NCBI RefSeq assembly: GCF_018130825.1
Contig: NZ_JAFCJS010000012.1
Span: 151,622-215,621, forward strand
Length of the DNA stretch: 64,000 bases
Source: Bradyrhizobium liaoningense
GTDB taxonomy: Bacteria; Pseudomonadota; Alphaproteobacteria; Rhizobiales; Xanthobacteraceae
Direction: 5' to 3'
Positions 27,921 through 35,594 of the stretch are shown here, in pieces. The notes below the pieces were generated by a model that did no database searches, was not told where the DNA came from, and was given only the letters and a program-made list of their open reading frames with translations. A program made the position numbers and the translations under genes. The first letter of the stretch is position 1, and every line of letters starts with the position of its first letter.

Positions 27921-28987
27921 GCACGCATCCATCCCGCCGCAGCTTTCTTGGCCACGCGGCGGCGGGATTTTCCACTCTTGCACTATCGCGCCTTGCGCAG
28001 GCGCAAGCCACGACCGAGCCGCCCCCGCGCCCGCTCCAGGTCGAGCATGCCGTCGCTGAGCCCGTCAGCCTCGAGGTCAATGCGCGCCCCATCCCGAATT
28101 TCGAGCCGCGCGACCGCTCGCGCACGCGCTTCGGCTCGCTGGACTACCGCAGCGGCCTGGTGCTGACCTCGTCCTATCGCGGTTTTGGCGGCCTGTCCGG
28201 CATCCGGCTCGATGCGAAAGGTGAGCGCTTCCTCGCGATCTCCGACCAGGGCGGCTGGTTCACCGGCCGCATCCGTTATTCCGGCGGCAAGATGGCCGGG
28301 CTCGACGATGTCGAGGCCGCGCCGCTGCTGGGCGCGGAGGGACGGCCGATCACCGAAAAGCGCATGTGGTGGGATTCGGAATCGCTGACGCGCGACGGCA
28401 ATCTGGTCTATGTCGGGCTCGAGCGCGTCAACCAGATCCTGCGCTATGATTTTGCCAAAGGCGGCATCCGCGCCCGCGGCGAGCCGATCGCGGTGCCGCC
28501 AGGCGTTCGCAAGCTGCCGCACAACAAGGGCCTGGAAGCGCTGGTCCTGGTCCCGAAGGGCCAGCCTCTCGCCGGCAGCCTGATCGCGTTCTCCGAACGC
28601 GGGCTCGACGCCGACGGCAATCTGGTCGCGTTCCTGATCGGCGGCCCCACGCCCGGCCAGTTCAGCGTGCGCCGTACCGAGAAATTCGACATCAGCGACG
28701 CGGTGCTGTTGCCCTCCGGCGAGCTGTTGATCCTCGAACGCAAATTCTCCTGGTTCACCGGCGTCGACATCCGCATCCGCTCGATCCCGCTGAAATCGAT
28801 CGCGCCGGGCGCGGTGGTCGACGGCCCCGCGCTGTTCAAGGCCGATCTCGGCCAGGAGATCGACAACATGGAAGGCATCGACGCCCACGTCACGCCGGAA
28901 GGCGAGACCGTGCTGACGCTGGTGTCGGACGATAATTTCTCGATGCTCCAGCGCACGCTGCTGCTGCAGTTCACGCTGGTGGAGTAG
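27917..28987 (+). CDS. Esterase-like activity of phytase family protein (Tat-exported)
   Basis: A 356-aa exported protein with a Tat signal (PSRRSFLGHAAAGFSTLALS) and cleavage near AQA. The body has the Phytase-like beta-propeller pattern: LTSSYRGFGGLSGIRLDAKGERFLAISDQGGW and KGLEALVLVPKG and NMEGIDAHVTPEGETVLTLVSDDNFS. These are hallmarks of the PF13449-type family, whose substrate is poorly defined. The GTG start overlaps cobT by four bases, placing it as last gene of the cobS operon. Confidence 0.86.
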   Translation: MSTHPSRRSFLGHAAAGFSTLALSRLAQAQATTEPPPRPLQVEHAVAEPVSLEVNARPIPNFEPRDRSRTRFGSLDYRSGLVLTSSYRGFGGLSGIRLDAKGERFLAISDQGGWFTGRIRYSGGKMAGLDDVEAAPLLGAEGRPITEKRMWWDSESLTRDGNLVYVGLERVNQILRYDFAKGGIRARGEPIAVPPGVRKLPHNKGLEALVLVPKGQPLAGSLIAFSERGLDADGNLVAFLIGGPTPGQFSVRRTEKFDISDAVLLPSGELLILERKFSWFTGVDIRIRSIPLKSIAPGAVVDGPALFKADLGQEIDNMEGIDAHVTPEGETVLTLVSDDNFSMLQRTLLLQFTLVE

Positions 28988-29060
28988 ACGCAGGGTATCT
29001 CCCTTCGCCTGGACGACAGCGGAGATTGAACTCGCGTGCGTGAGCCTGCGACACACCCTC

Positions 29061-29750
29061 ATGTCCCTCCGCGTCCTCCTCGCCCTCATCCTCATGCTTG
29101 CCGCGACCCCGCCGGCCCTTGCCACCGCCGAGCACACCTATGCGAAGGGCGAGTACGGCATCATCGCGGGCGGGTGGGCGCCGAACAAGCGGCTCGCCAT
29201 CGCCGTCCATGGCGAAGGCGAGGGCGCGCATGACAAGTTTCACGCCTATCTGATGGCGGAGCCGAAGCATCGCAGGCTGGCCGTGCTTGATAACATCAGC
29301 CACGAGAACAATCTCGACACCGCGTCCGATGCCTATTACGCGGAGTGGTCGCCCGACTCCCGCTATGTCGCGGTCTCCTTCCGCACCGAGCGTCACATCA
29401 TGACGCTGAACATCTATGCGATCGAAGGCCATCGCGCGCGGCTGATCGAGACGCCGGACCTGTTCCGCAAGGCGGCGGGCCGCACCGTCGTGGTCAAGAC
29501 CGACGGCGACATGCGCACCTATTTCCCCACCGTGAAGTGGCGGGGACCGCGCAGCTACGATCTCAACGACTACCGTCTGTTCGTCGAGGACGACAAGGCG
29601 CTGGCCGACAAGCTCGGCGAACTCGGCAGCCTGACCAAAATGGAGGACGGCCGCTATTCGATCGAGTTCGCCGCCCACGCCACCGTGACGATCGGGCGCG
29701 GCAATCGCAACCGCATCGGCAAGCTCAAGCTCGGGGTTTTCGAGCGGTAA
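29061..29750 (+). CDS. Exported protein of unknown function
   Basis: A 229-aa product from the ATG at 29061; a GTG at 29040 would add seven residues. It starts with a clear Sec signal peptide (MSLRVLLALILMLAATPPALA). The mature part has segments resembling beta-propeller blades (YAEWSPDSRYVAVSFRTERHIMTLNIYAIEG), similar in feel to WD40-like/TolB repeats, but too short for a full propeller. I do not recognise the family. It lies 73 bases after the phytase-like gene in the same direction. Confidence 0.78.
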   Translation: MSLRVLLALILMLAATPPALATAEHTYAKGEYGIIAGGWAPNKRLAIAVHGEGEGAHDKFHAYLMAEPKHRRLAVLDNISHENNLDTASDAYYAEWSPDSRYVAVSFRTERHIMTLNIYAIEGHRARLIETPDLFRKAAGRTVVVKTDGDMRTYFPTVKWRGPRSYDLNDYRLFVEDDKALADKLGELGSLTKMEDGRYSIEFAAHATVTIGRGNRNRIGKLKLGVFER

Positions 29751-29892
29751 CGGGCCGGCCTGCGACCGGGACTTTTGCGCAAATGCACGGCGCGCGGGCC
29801 GCCATGCCGCCTGCGCAACTGGCAATTCGCGTTTCCGCCACTAAACTTCATGCAATCGCTTCCATCCCTCTCATCCCCCGGGACCCCCCCGC

Positions 29893-31005
29893 ATGAGCGC
29901 CCTGTTTTCCCCGATCAAGCTGCGCGGCCTGACGTTGAAGAACCGCGTCGTGGTGTCGCCGATGTGCCAGTATTCGGCCGACGACGGCGTCGCCACCGAC
30001 TGGCACTTCACCCACATCAACAATCTCAGCCTGTCGGGCGCGTCGATGTTCTGCATCGAGGCGACCCATGTCGAGGCGATCGGCCGCATCACGCCGGGCT
30101 GCCTCGGGCTCTACAGCGATGCCTGCGAGGCTGCGCTGAAGCAGATCCTCACCTCGGTGCGCAAGCATTCCTCCACCGCGGTCGCGATGCAGCTCGCCCA
30201 TGCGGGGCGGAAAGCGTCGAGCGCGCGGCCCTGGGACGGCGGCCAGCTGATCCCGGCGAGCGCAGGCGGCTGGCAGACGGTCGCGCCCTCCGCGCTGCCG
30301 CACAAGGAGGGCGAGGCCGCCCCGCTCGCGCTGGATAGCGCGGGCCTGAAGCGCATCCGCGACGCTTTCGTCGACTGCGCCAGGCGCGCCGACCGGCTCG
30401 GCATCGACGCCATCGAGCTGCATGGCGCGCACGGCTATCTCATGCATCAGTTCCTGTCGCCGATCTCGAACCGGCGCACCGACGAATATGGCGGCAGCTT
30501 GCAGAACCGCATGCGCTTCCCGCTCGAAATCTACGACGCCGTGCGCGCCGTGTTCCCGCACGACAAGCCGATCGGCATGCGGGTGTCGTCCACCGACTGG
30601 GTCGAGGGCGGCTGGGATCTGGCGCAGACCATCGAATTTGCGAAAGCGCTGAAGGCGCGCGGCATCGACTGGATCGATGCCTCCTCCGGCGGCGTCTCGC
30701 CGCTGCAGAAGATTCCGCTCGGCCCCGGCTATCAGGTGCAGTTCGCAGAGGCGATCCGCCGCGAGACGGGAGCGACCACCATCGCCGTCGGCCTGATCTC
30801 CGAGGCAAAGCACGCCGAGGAGATCGTCGCCTCCGGCAAGGCCGACATGGTCGCGCTCGCCCGCGGCATGCTCTACGATCCGCGCTGGGGCTGGCACGCC
30901 GCCGCCGAGCTCGGCGGCGAAGTCGAAGCCCCGCCGCAATACTGGCGCTCGCAGCCCTCGACGCAAAAGGCGCTGTTCGGCAAGACCACGTTCGGAGCGC
31001 GGTGA
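29893..31005 (+). CDS. NADH:flavin oxidoreductase (old yellow enzyme, YqjM-like)
   Basis: FMN-dependent ene-reductase, 370 aa, TIM barrel. Typical landmarks are LKNRVVVSPMCQYSADDGVATDWH (flavin binding; the Cys and Tyr are characteristic of the YqjM subgroup), QLAHAGRKAS, ELHGAHGYLMHQFLSPISNRRTDEYGGS (substrate-binding His residues and catalytic loop), MRVSSTDW, and the C-terminal phosphate-binding GKADMVALARGMLYDP. The physiological substrate is unknown. Confidence 0.95.
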   Translation: MSALFSPIKLRGLTLKNRVVVSPMCQYSADDGVATDWHFTHINNLSLSGASMFCIEATHVEAIGRITPGCLGLYSDACEAALKQILTSVRKHSSTAVAMQLAHAGRKASSARPWDGGQLIPASAGGWQTVAPSALPHKEGEAAPLALDSAGLKRIRDAFVDCARRADRLGIDAIELHGAHGYLMHQFLSPISNRRTDEYGGSLQNRMRFPLEIYDAVRAVFPHDKPIGMRVSSTDWVEGGWDLAQTIEFAKALKARGIDWIDASSGGVSPLQKIPLGPGYQVQFAEAIRRETGATTIAVGLISEAKHAEEIVASGKADMVALARGMLYDPRWGWHAAAELGGEVEAPPQYWRSQPSTQKALFGKTTFGAR

Positions 31006-31016
31006 GTCTCTTCACC

Positions 31017-31078
31017 TCTCCCCGCTTGCGGGGAGAGGTCGGATTGCGCGCAAGCGCAATCCGGGTGAGGGGGTACAG
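31017..31078. repeat. Short tandem hairpins 'CTCTCCCCGCTTGCGGGGAGAGG'
   Basis: Two consecutive palindromes, CTCTCCCC/GGGGAGAG and GGATTGCGC/GCGCAATCC, followed by GGGTGAGGGGG. This is a common rhizobial intergenic motif located just after the flavin oxidoreductase gene. It could terminate transcription, but there is no T-run. Confidence 0.6.
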
Positions 31079-31220
31079 GTGCGGCGACAATCTCATGCGC
31101 GAGCGAAGCTCGCTCGCGGCCCCGTAAGAGTTACTCCTCACGCATCCGTAACTCTCCTCACCTTCCACGCCTCCCCAAACTGGCCTAACCTGTGCACCCA
31201 ACGCCTCACGGAGGCCGGCC

Positions 31221-31628
31221 ATGCGGTTTGGTGTTCGCAAGACTGCCCACGTGTTCGAGCGCGTGGGCCTCGCGATGGCGGGGGCCGCGTGCGGGTTGTT
31301 CGTCGGCGCCTATGTCGGATCGGCGATCGCGCCGCTGACCACGCAGGGGTTCCTGCTGCTGATGATGCTGCTCGGGGCGGTCGGCTTCTATCTCGGCATC
31401 GACACGCCGCAGATGCCCTTCGACGACGCGCACAGCGCCATCGACGCCGCCGAATTTCTGAGCTCGGCCGGCACGCTCTGCGCCACGCTCACCGCGCTCG
31501 CCTCCGTCGCCGTCATCGTGCTCCGCCTCGACCCGCACATGGTCTGGAGCTGGCTCGTCCTGTTCGGCTGGACCGCCGGCGTCGCCATGCAGATCGTCGC
31601 GGGGACAAAGGCCAGGATGCGGAAGTAG
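31221..31628 (+). CDS. Small membrane protein of unknown function
   Basis: A 135-aa protein with ATG after GGAGGCC. Hydropathy by eye gives four membrane segments: GLAMAGAACGLFVGAYVGSA, FLLLMMLLGAVGFYLGI, LCATLTALASVAVIVLRL and WSWLVLFGWTAGVAMQIVAG. An amphipathic loop PQMPFDDAHSAIDAAEF lies in the middle. No known domain is recognised. It appears monocistronic. Confidence 0.8.
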   Translation: MRFGVRKTAHVFERVGLAMAGAACGLFVGAYVGSAIAPLTTQGFLLLMMLLGAVGFYLGIDTPQMPFDDAHSAIDAAEFLSSAGTLCATLTALASVAVIVLRLDPHMVWSWLVLFGWTAGVAMQIVAGTKARMRK

Positions 31629-31632
31629 CTTC

Positions 31633-31661
31633 CTTACCCTCCCCCTCCAGGGGAGGGTAAG
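31633..31661. repeat. Palindrome 'CTTACCCTCC...GGAGGGTAAG'
   Basis: A 29-base near-perfect palindrome between convergent genes. The same unit is at 33681-33709 and forms the outer arm of the long repeats at 23485-23648 and 43369-43529. Confidence 0.75.
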
Positions 31662-31676
31662 CAGCGCACCGCTTGC

Positions 31677-31928
31677 CTAAAACACCACGCCCACCCGCGT
31701 GCCGCGCTTCCACGCGATGCGGCAGCGCTTCTTGGTGTTCACATGCAGCAGCTCGAACCTGTCGGGGATCTGCACCTGGCCGCCGAGATCGACGCAGGCG
31801 CCGCCCGGCGAATAGTCGATCAGCGTGCAGGGAATCACCGGCGCGCGCGGGTCGGTGATGATCTTGGCCTGGCGGGACACCAGTCCCGCCGGTTTCACGC
31901 GGGCATATTTACGCGGATGCATTGGCAC
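31677..31928 (-). CDS. PilZ domain protein
   Basis: An 83-aa single-domain protein. The pattern RKYARVKPAGLVSRQAKI...PCTLIDYSPGGACVDL..QIPDRFELLHVNTKKRCRIAWKRGTRVGVVF matches short PilZ proteins of rhizobia. The DxSxxG-like motif (DYSPGGA) is present. The usual RxxxR c-di-GMP-binding motif is weak (RKYARVK), so nucleotide binding is uncertain. It is convergent with the upstream membrane protein gene. Confidence 0.85.
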   Translation of the reverse strand: MPMHPRKYARVKPAGLVSRQAKIITDPRAPVIPCTLIDYSPGGACVDLGGQVQIPDRFELLHVNTKKRCRIAWKRGTRVGVVF

Positions 31929-32259
31929 ATCTCCTCCAACTCCGCAGCTCGCGGCGGACTCTATGCAGGATGATGCGGAGGAGTTGATGCGATCCGGCTA
32001 AGGTGGGCGCGAGAATTTTAATGAAAAGTGGTGGCGGCTGGAGAAAGCAGCGGTAGCGGGGTGCGGTGGTGATGAGTTGTTCAGCCGCCGCCTCAATCTC
32101 CGCCTTCGCCGGGACGACACTGATCGTGTTGCGCGAGCCTCCCACCACCACCGTCGTTGCGAGCGCAGCGAAGCAATCCAGAATCTTTCCTCGGGCGCAG
32201 TCTGGATTGCTTCGTCGCAAGGGCTCCTCGCAATGACGCGCGGAGAGGCCGCAGCCACC
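31929..32259. other. Intergenic region with inverted repeat, no gene
   Basis: It contains an inverted repeat of the 'GCGAAGCAATCCAGAATC...GATTGCTTCGTCGC' type at about 32158-32238, ending CGCAATGACGCG. A related motif is at about 60702-60752. Nothing coding is credible. Confidence 0.6.
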
Positions 32260-33606
32260 TCACCCCGTCACCCCCTCCTCCACCCCAGTCCCCGCCGCCA
32301 CATCCACCCCCGGCGGCACCGGCATCGGCACGGTCACGTACTCCTTCGGCATGTTCACCGGCCGGTAGTCCGGCTCCACCGCCATGCGCTTCAACACGCT
32401 CTCATGCACGTGCGCGCCTTCGGGGATGACGCGCGGCTCGCAGTCGGGGATGTAGAAGCCGAAATAGACCTTCCGCTCCGGCCATTCCCGGTACTTCGCG
32501 CGCTTCGGCAAATACTCCAGCACGCGCCAGGCCGCATTCATGGAATCGTGCAATTCGCCCGTCTTCCCCTCGTAGGCGGGCGGCACATATCTGAACGGCG
32601 AGTTCTTGCGCTGGACGCCCCAGGCGAGCTGGTTCACGGTGCGCGGGTTGAAGTTCAGCCCGGCCTTCTCGGCCTCCTCGATCATCCAGATCAGCGGATA
32701 TTTCGATTCCCCGCTCTCCGCCTCCGCATAGCCGCCGCCGACGTCGCAATGCACGCCGGCGAACCACACCTGCAGAATGTCCTGCGCCACCTTCTTCTCG
32801 TCGGGCACGTAGCGGTTGCTCCAATAGTCCTGCGGCTCCCAGTACTTGTTGAGGCGGAACATGCGGCGCCGCTCGTCGATCGCGATCGCCTGCCGGAAGA
32901 TGTTGACGCTCGGATTGCGCCGCGTGAAGGCGAGCTCCTCCAGGCTGAACACGAAGAAGAAATTGTCGCGCCGCGGCACGATCACGCTCGCCACCGTGTC
33001 CCAGACGCCGATGAAGTGGATGGTCGGCCAGCGCGTCGAGGTGATGCGCGCGAACTGCGCGGCGAGGTCGAACGCGTCCTTCGGCAGCGGCCCCTGGTCG
33101 TCCACAGTGACGTCCTTGAGGTCCTCGACGTCGTTGCCGCGCCCGGTGCCGGAATATTGCTTGTAGGCGACCATGCCGCTTCCTGCGAGGTTCACCTGCT
33201 CCGGCGAGATCAGCCCGATCTTGTGAATGAGCCCCGCCAGCACCCGCACCGTGTAAGCGCCGCGCGAAAAACCGAACAGGTAGATCCTGTCGCCCGGCGC
33301 ATAATGCTCGACCAGGAAGCAATAGGCCGAGAGCACGTTGTCATCGAGCCCGTAGCCGGTGGCGAGCCCCAGCACCAGGTTGACGTCGGCCTTGATCCGG
33401 TGCCACGTCGTCGGCTCCGTCACCGTGCCGACCCCGGGATCGTAGAACACCAGCTGCCGCGGATGCGTCTTGTCGGTCTTGCGCAGGCAGCGATAGAGCT
33501 TCAGGACGTTGGAGATGTTCTCCGATATCTCGTTGCCGGTCCCGTCACAGCAGATAACGAGGTTTTTCGGCTCGGGCTTGCGGTCGATGTCGCGCGCGTG
33601 CTCCAC
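32260..33606 (-). CDS. DUF2235 domain protein (Tle1-like alpha/beta hydrolase)
   Basis: A 448-aa protein of the DUF2235 family, which includes T6SS phospholipase effectors (Tle1) and uncharacterised hydrolases. The start NLVICCDGTGNEISENISNVLKLYRCL is diagnostic. The nucleophile elbow is IYLFGFSRGAYTVRVLAG (Ser about residue 114, GxSxG). A candidate acid is in FIGVWDTVAS and the catalytic His in WFAGVHCDVGGGY. There is no signal peptide, and no T6SS genes are near, so a housekeeping or self-lipid role is possible. A degraded duplicate of its first 60 codons lies 4 kb away at 37679-37870. Confidence 0.9.
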   Translation of the reverse strand: MEHARDIDRKPEPKNLVICCDGTGNEISENISNVLKLYRCLRKTDKTHPRQLVFYDPGVGTVTEPTTWHRIKADVNLVLGLATGYGLDDNVLSAYCFLVEHYAPGDRIYLFGFSRGAYTVRVLAGLIHKIGLISPEQVNLAGSGMVAYKQYSGTGRGNDVEDLKDVTVDDQGPLPKDAFDLAAQFARITSTRWPTIHFIGVWDTVASVIVPRRDNFFFVFSLEELAFTRRNPSVNIFRQAIAIDERRRMFRLNKYWEPQDYWSNRYVPDEKKVAQDILQVWFAGVHCDVGGGYAEAESGESKYPLIWMIEEAEKAGLNFNPRTVNQLAWGVQRKNSPFRYVPPAYEGKTGELHDSMNAAWRVLEYLPKRAKYREWPERKVYFGFYIPDCEPRVIPEGAHVHESVLKRMAVEPDYRPVNMPKEYVTVPMPVPPGVDVAAGTGVEEGVTG

Positions 33607-33680
33607 GGGATGTGCCTCCGGGTGATGCTACCGGGGCGAGTATAGCGGAAAACCGCGACGGAGAAGAGACGATGGTGCTT

Positions 33681-33709
33681 CTTACCCTCCCCCTCCAGGG
33701 GAGGGTAAG
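33681..33709. repeat. Palindrome 'CTTACCCTCC...GGAGGGTAAG', second copy
   Basis: Identical unit to 31633-31661. It is located between the divergent DUF2235 promoter region and the small Lys-rich gene. Confidence 0.75.
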
Positions 33710-33726
33710 AGCGCCGCGCTCGCCGC

Positions 33727-33861
33727 CTACTTCTTCTTCGCCGGCCCGAAATCCGGCTGCCAGGCCGCCTCCTTGCGGCTCGGCGCCGCGGCGATCACCT
33801 TGGCTTTGTCCTTCTTCGGTTTCTTGGCTTCGCGATTGCTGCGTTGCTGTCCCTTGGCCAT
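33727..33861 (-). CDS. Small Lys-rich protein (44 aa)
   Basis: A 44-residue frame starting MAKGQQRSNREAKKPKKDKA and ending DFGPAKKK, with nearly one quarter lysine. The ATG follows GGAGACG at good spacing. Similar short MAKGQ.RSNREAKKPK proteins occur, as I recall, across rhizobia and other alphaproteobacteria without known function. The strongly basic, probably disordered product suggests nucleic acid or ribosome contact (inference). Confidence 0.7.
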   Translation of the reverse strand: MAKGQQRSNREAKKPKKDKAKVIAAAPSRKEAAWQPDFGPAKKK

Positions 33862-34235
33862 GACGTCCGTCTCCTGTGCCATTGAACGCGCGATAATGCG
33901 ACAGCGTACGCCTGCGGTCCGGCGATAGCGAGCGCTAAAGCGGACGCCTGCGCGGGGAGGGCTGAGGGGCGGCCGCGGCCGTCTGCGGCAGCGACGGTGC
34001 CCGCATCGAAAACAGGTGTCGTCCCGGCCTAGTGCGCAATTGCGCACGGGGGCCGGGACCCATAACCACCGAAGCGAGTTGTTGCGGATACCGTGGCGAC
34101 AGCGTGCTCCGACAACGCTGACCGGGGTAATGGGTCCCGGCCTTCGCCGGGACGACGTTGGAGAAGTTTGCTGGCCCGAAGCACGTTGCAGTCAACCGGC
34201 GTTCGCCAGGACGACGCACAGTCAAGGAGCAACCC
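33862..34235. other. Intergenic region with 'GGGTCCCGGCCTTCGCCGGGACGACG' repeats
   Basis: No gene seen. Bases about 34018-34157 are a dispersed inverted repeat: GTCCCGGCCTAGTGCGCAAT at the left and GGTCCCGGCCTTCGCCGGGA at the right, around CATAACCACCGAAGCG. Related units are at 3560-3600 and 63836-63870. Confidence 0.6.
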
Positions 34236-34514
34236 GTGACCCTCACCAGCGGCCGCTACATCGGCCACGAACAGGACCGGGGGATCGTCCAGTTCTCGAT
34301 GCAGGACGGCGCGAAGGAGATCCCCTGCGCGATATCGACCTCCGCGATGGACGACCTCGAGCGCGGCCCGCGCGCCAGACCCGCCGAGCGCGAAGCCCAG
34401 TTCACCCGCCTGCGCGACCGCATCGAGGCCTGCGCCGCCGGCAAATACCGCGCCTGCGAGTTCGAAGGCACCCCGCCCGGCATCGTGCTGCGGAGCATTG
34501 ATTTTCGAGGGTAG
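34236..34514 (+). CDS. DUF1488-like small protein
   Basis: A 92-aa protein from the GTG at 34236, chosen because AAGGAG precedes it by six bases. The sequence TLTSGRYIGHEQDRGIVQFSMQDGAKEIPCAISTSAMDDL resembles the DUF1488 pattern (substrate-free short beta domain with V-x-C-x-I-S...L). Function is unknown. A longer frame back to 34158 runs through the upstream repeat and is not believed. Confidence 0.72.
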   Translation: MTLTSGRYIGHEQDRGIVQFSMQDGAKEIPCAISTSAMDDLERGPRARPAEREAQFTRLRDRIEACAAGKYRACEFEGTPPGIVLRSIDFRG

Positions 34515-34648
34515 GGGAGGGCCTTGCGAAGCCGCGAACATCTCATCACTGGGCCCGTTGCCGGCACCCGGCCCCATGGGCATCGTCTGTTGACATTAAC
34601 GGTCTGTTAACCATGCGGTTGCCTAATGCTGACGATGGGGGGATCACC

Positions 34649-35329
34649 ATGTCGGCCCATGTGACGCGACCGAGGTTGATGCCTGTTTCGGCCGATCCGG
34701 CCATCCGGTCGGTGGCGAGGCTGGCGGTTCGCGCCAGGGCCGTCCTACAGGGCAAAGCGCCTGTCCTACGGAGCAAAGCCATGTTCGGAAAGGACGACTT
34801 AGTGGACAATCTCAGCCGCGATCTCGATCGCGCGCGCGGAAGACGAGATGCGCTCGCATCCGAAGCCACGACCCTGACGGCCCAGATCGCCGAAATTGAA
34901 GCCCGTCTTTCGGAGGAAAAGAAAAGGCGGGAGCGTGAGCGCGTCTTGAGCGAGGTCGAAGCGATCAAGACGCGAATCAAGCAAGCCGCCGGCGCGTTTA
35001 CGCCTGTCGTCGATGGTCTCTCGAGGGCGATCGAGCAGGCTGCGGCGGTTGTGCCCGAGGCGCGCGAGCTCAATAGTTTCCTGGTGTCGGTGGCGACCGA
35101 GATCGACAGCGTGCTCGATCCCCTGCTCCGCGAACTGGATCAGCGCGCGGATGCGGTGCGAACCGGACAGGCCGCGCTGGACCTGCCGAGTTCGGCCATT
35201 GAAGCGCCGCCCGTCGAGCTGCCAAAGGACACCAACGAGCGCCTGCTTCGTTTTCCGGCGTGGCTGTCCCGCGACAGGGAGGCGGACAAGAAGGACACCG
35301 CCGAGAGCCCGCGCAGCACGGCGGCTTGA
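34649..35329 (+). CDS. Coiled-coil protein of unknown function
   Basis: A 226-aa product from the ATG at 34649, preceded by GGGGGG; an upstream start at 34613 is possible. Residues about 50-115 form a strong heptad coiled coil (LSRDLDRARGRRDALASEATTLTAQIAEIEARLSEEKKRRERERV). The C-terminus is charged. No signal peptide or membrane segment is visible, and no named family is recognised. Confidence 0.75.
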   Translation: MSAHVTRPRLMPVSADPAIRSVARLAVRARAVLQGKAPVLRSKAMFGKDDLVDNLSRDLDRARGRRDALASEATTLTAQIAEIEARLSEEKKRRERERVLSEVEAIKTRIKQAAGAFTPVVDGLSRAIEQAAAVVPEARELNSFLVSVATEIDSVLDPLLRELDQRADAVRTGQAALDLPSSAIEAPPVELPKDTNERLLRFPAWLSRDREADKKDTAESPRSTAA

Positions 35330-35394
35330 AGCCTCGGCGCAGATGGCTTCTTGGTGACGCCCAGAGCAAGCGCCTCGTCCTTCGAGGCGCCCGC

Positions 35395-35510
35395 TTCCAG
35401 CGGTCTCCTCAGGATGAGGCTAAGCAGCATTGGCTCCGTTGAAATTGCCGCCGCGCACTCCGCCCTCATCCTGAGGGCCCGCCATCGGCGGGCGTCTCGA
35501 AGGATGGGCT
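35395..35510. repeat. Inverted repeat of the 'CATCCTGAGG' family, second copy
   Basis: Motifs TCCTTCGAGGCGCCCGC, CCTCAGGATGAGG, CCTCATCCTGAGGGCCCGCC and TCTCGAAGGATGGGC are in alternating orientation, related to 12012-12142. The rest of 35330-35594 holds nothing else. Confidence 0.6.
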
Positions 35511-35594
35511 GCGGGCGATCTATCCGCCTCGCTTCTTCATATGCGATAGCCCTCCCCGCAAGCGGGAGAGGAAGCGCACCTCCTTCGCCACCGC

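Noticed and set aside
26025..27983. 652-codon minus-strand frame opposite cobT
   Set aside because: Antisense to a clear CobT with VWA domain; composition is the usual Arg/Leu/Val-rich shadow.
29775..30338. Plus-strand frame overlapping the 5' part of the flavin oxidoreductase gene
   Set aside because: Different frame from the clear OYE protein; Arg/Ala-rich product without motif.
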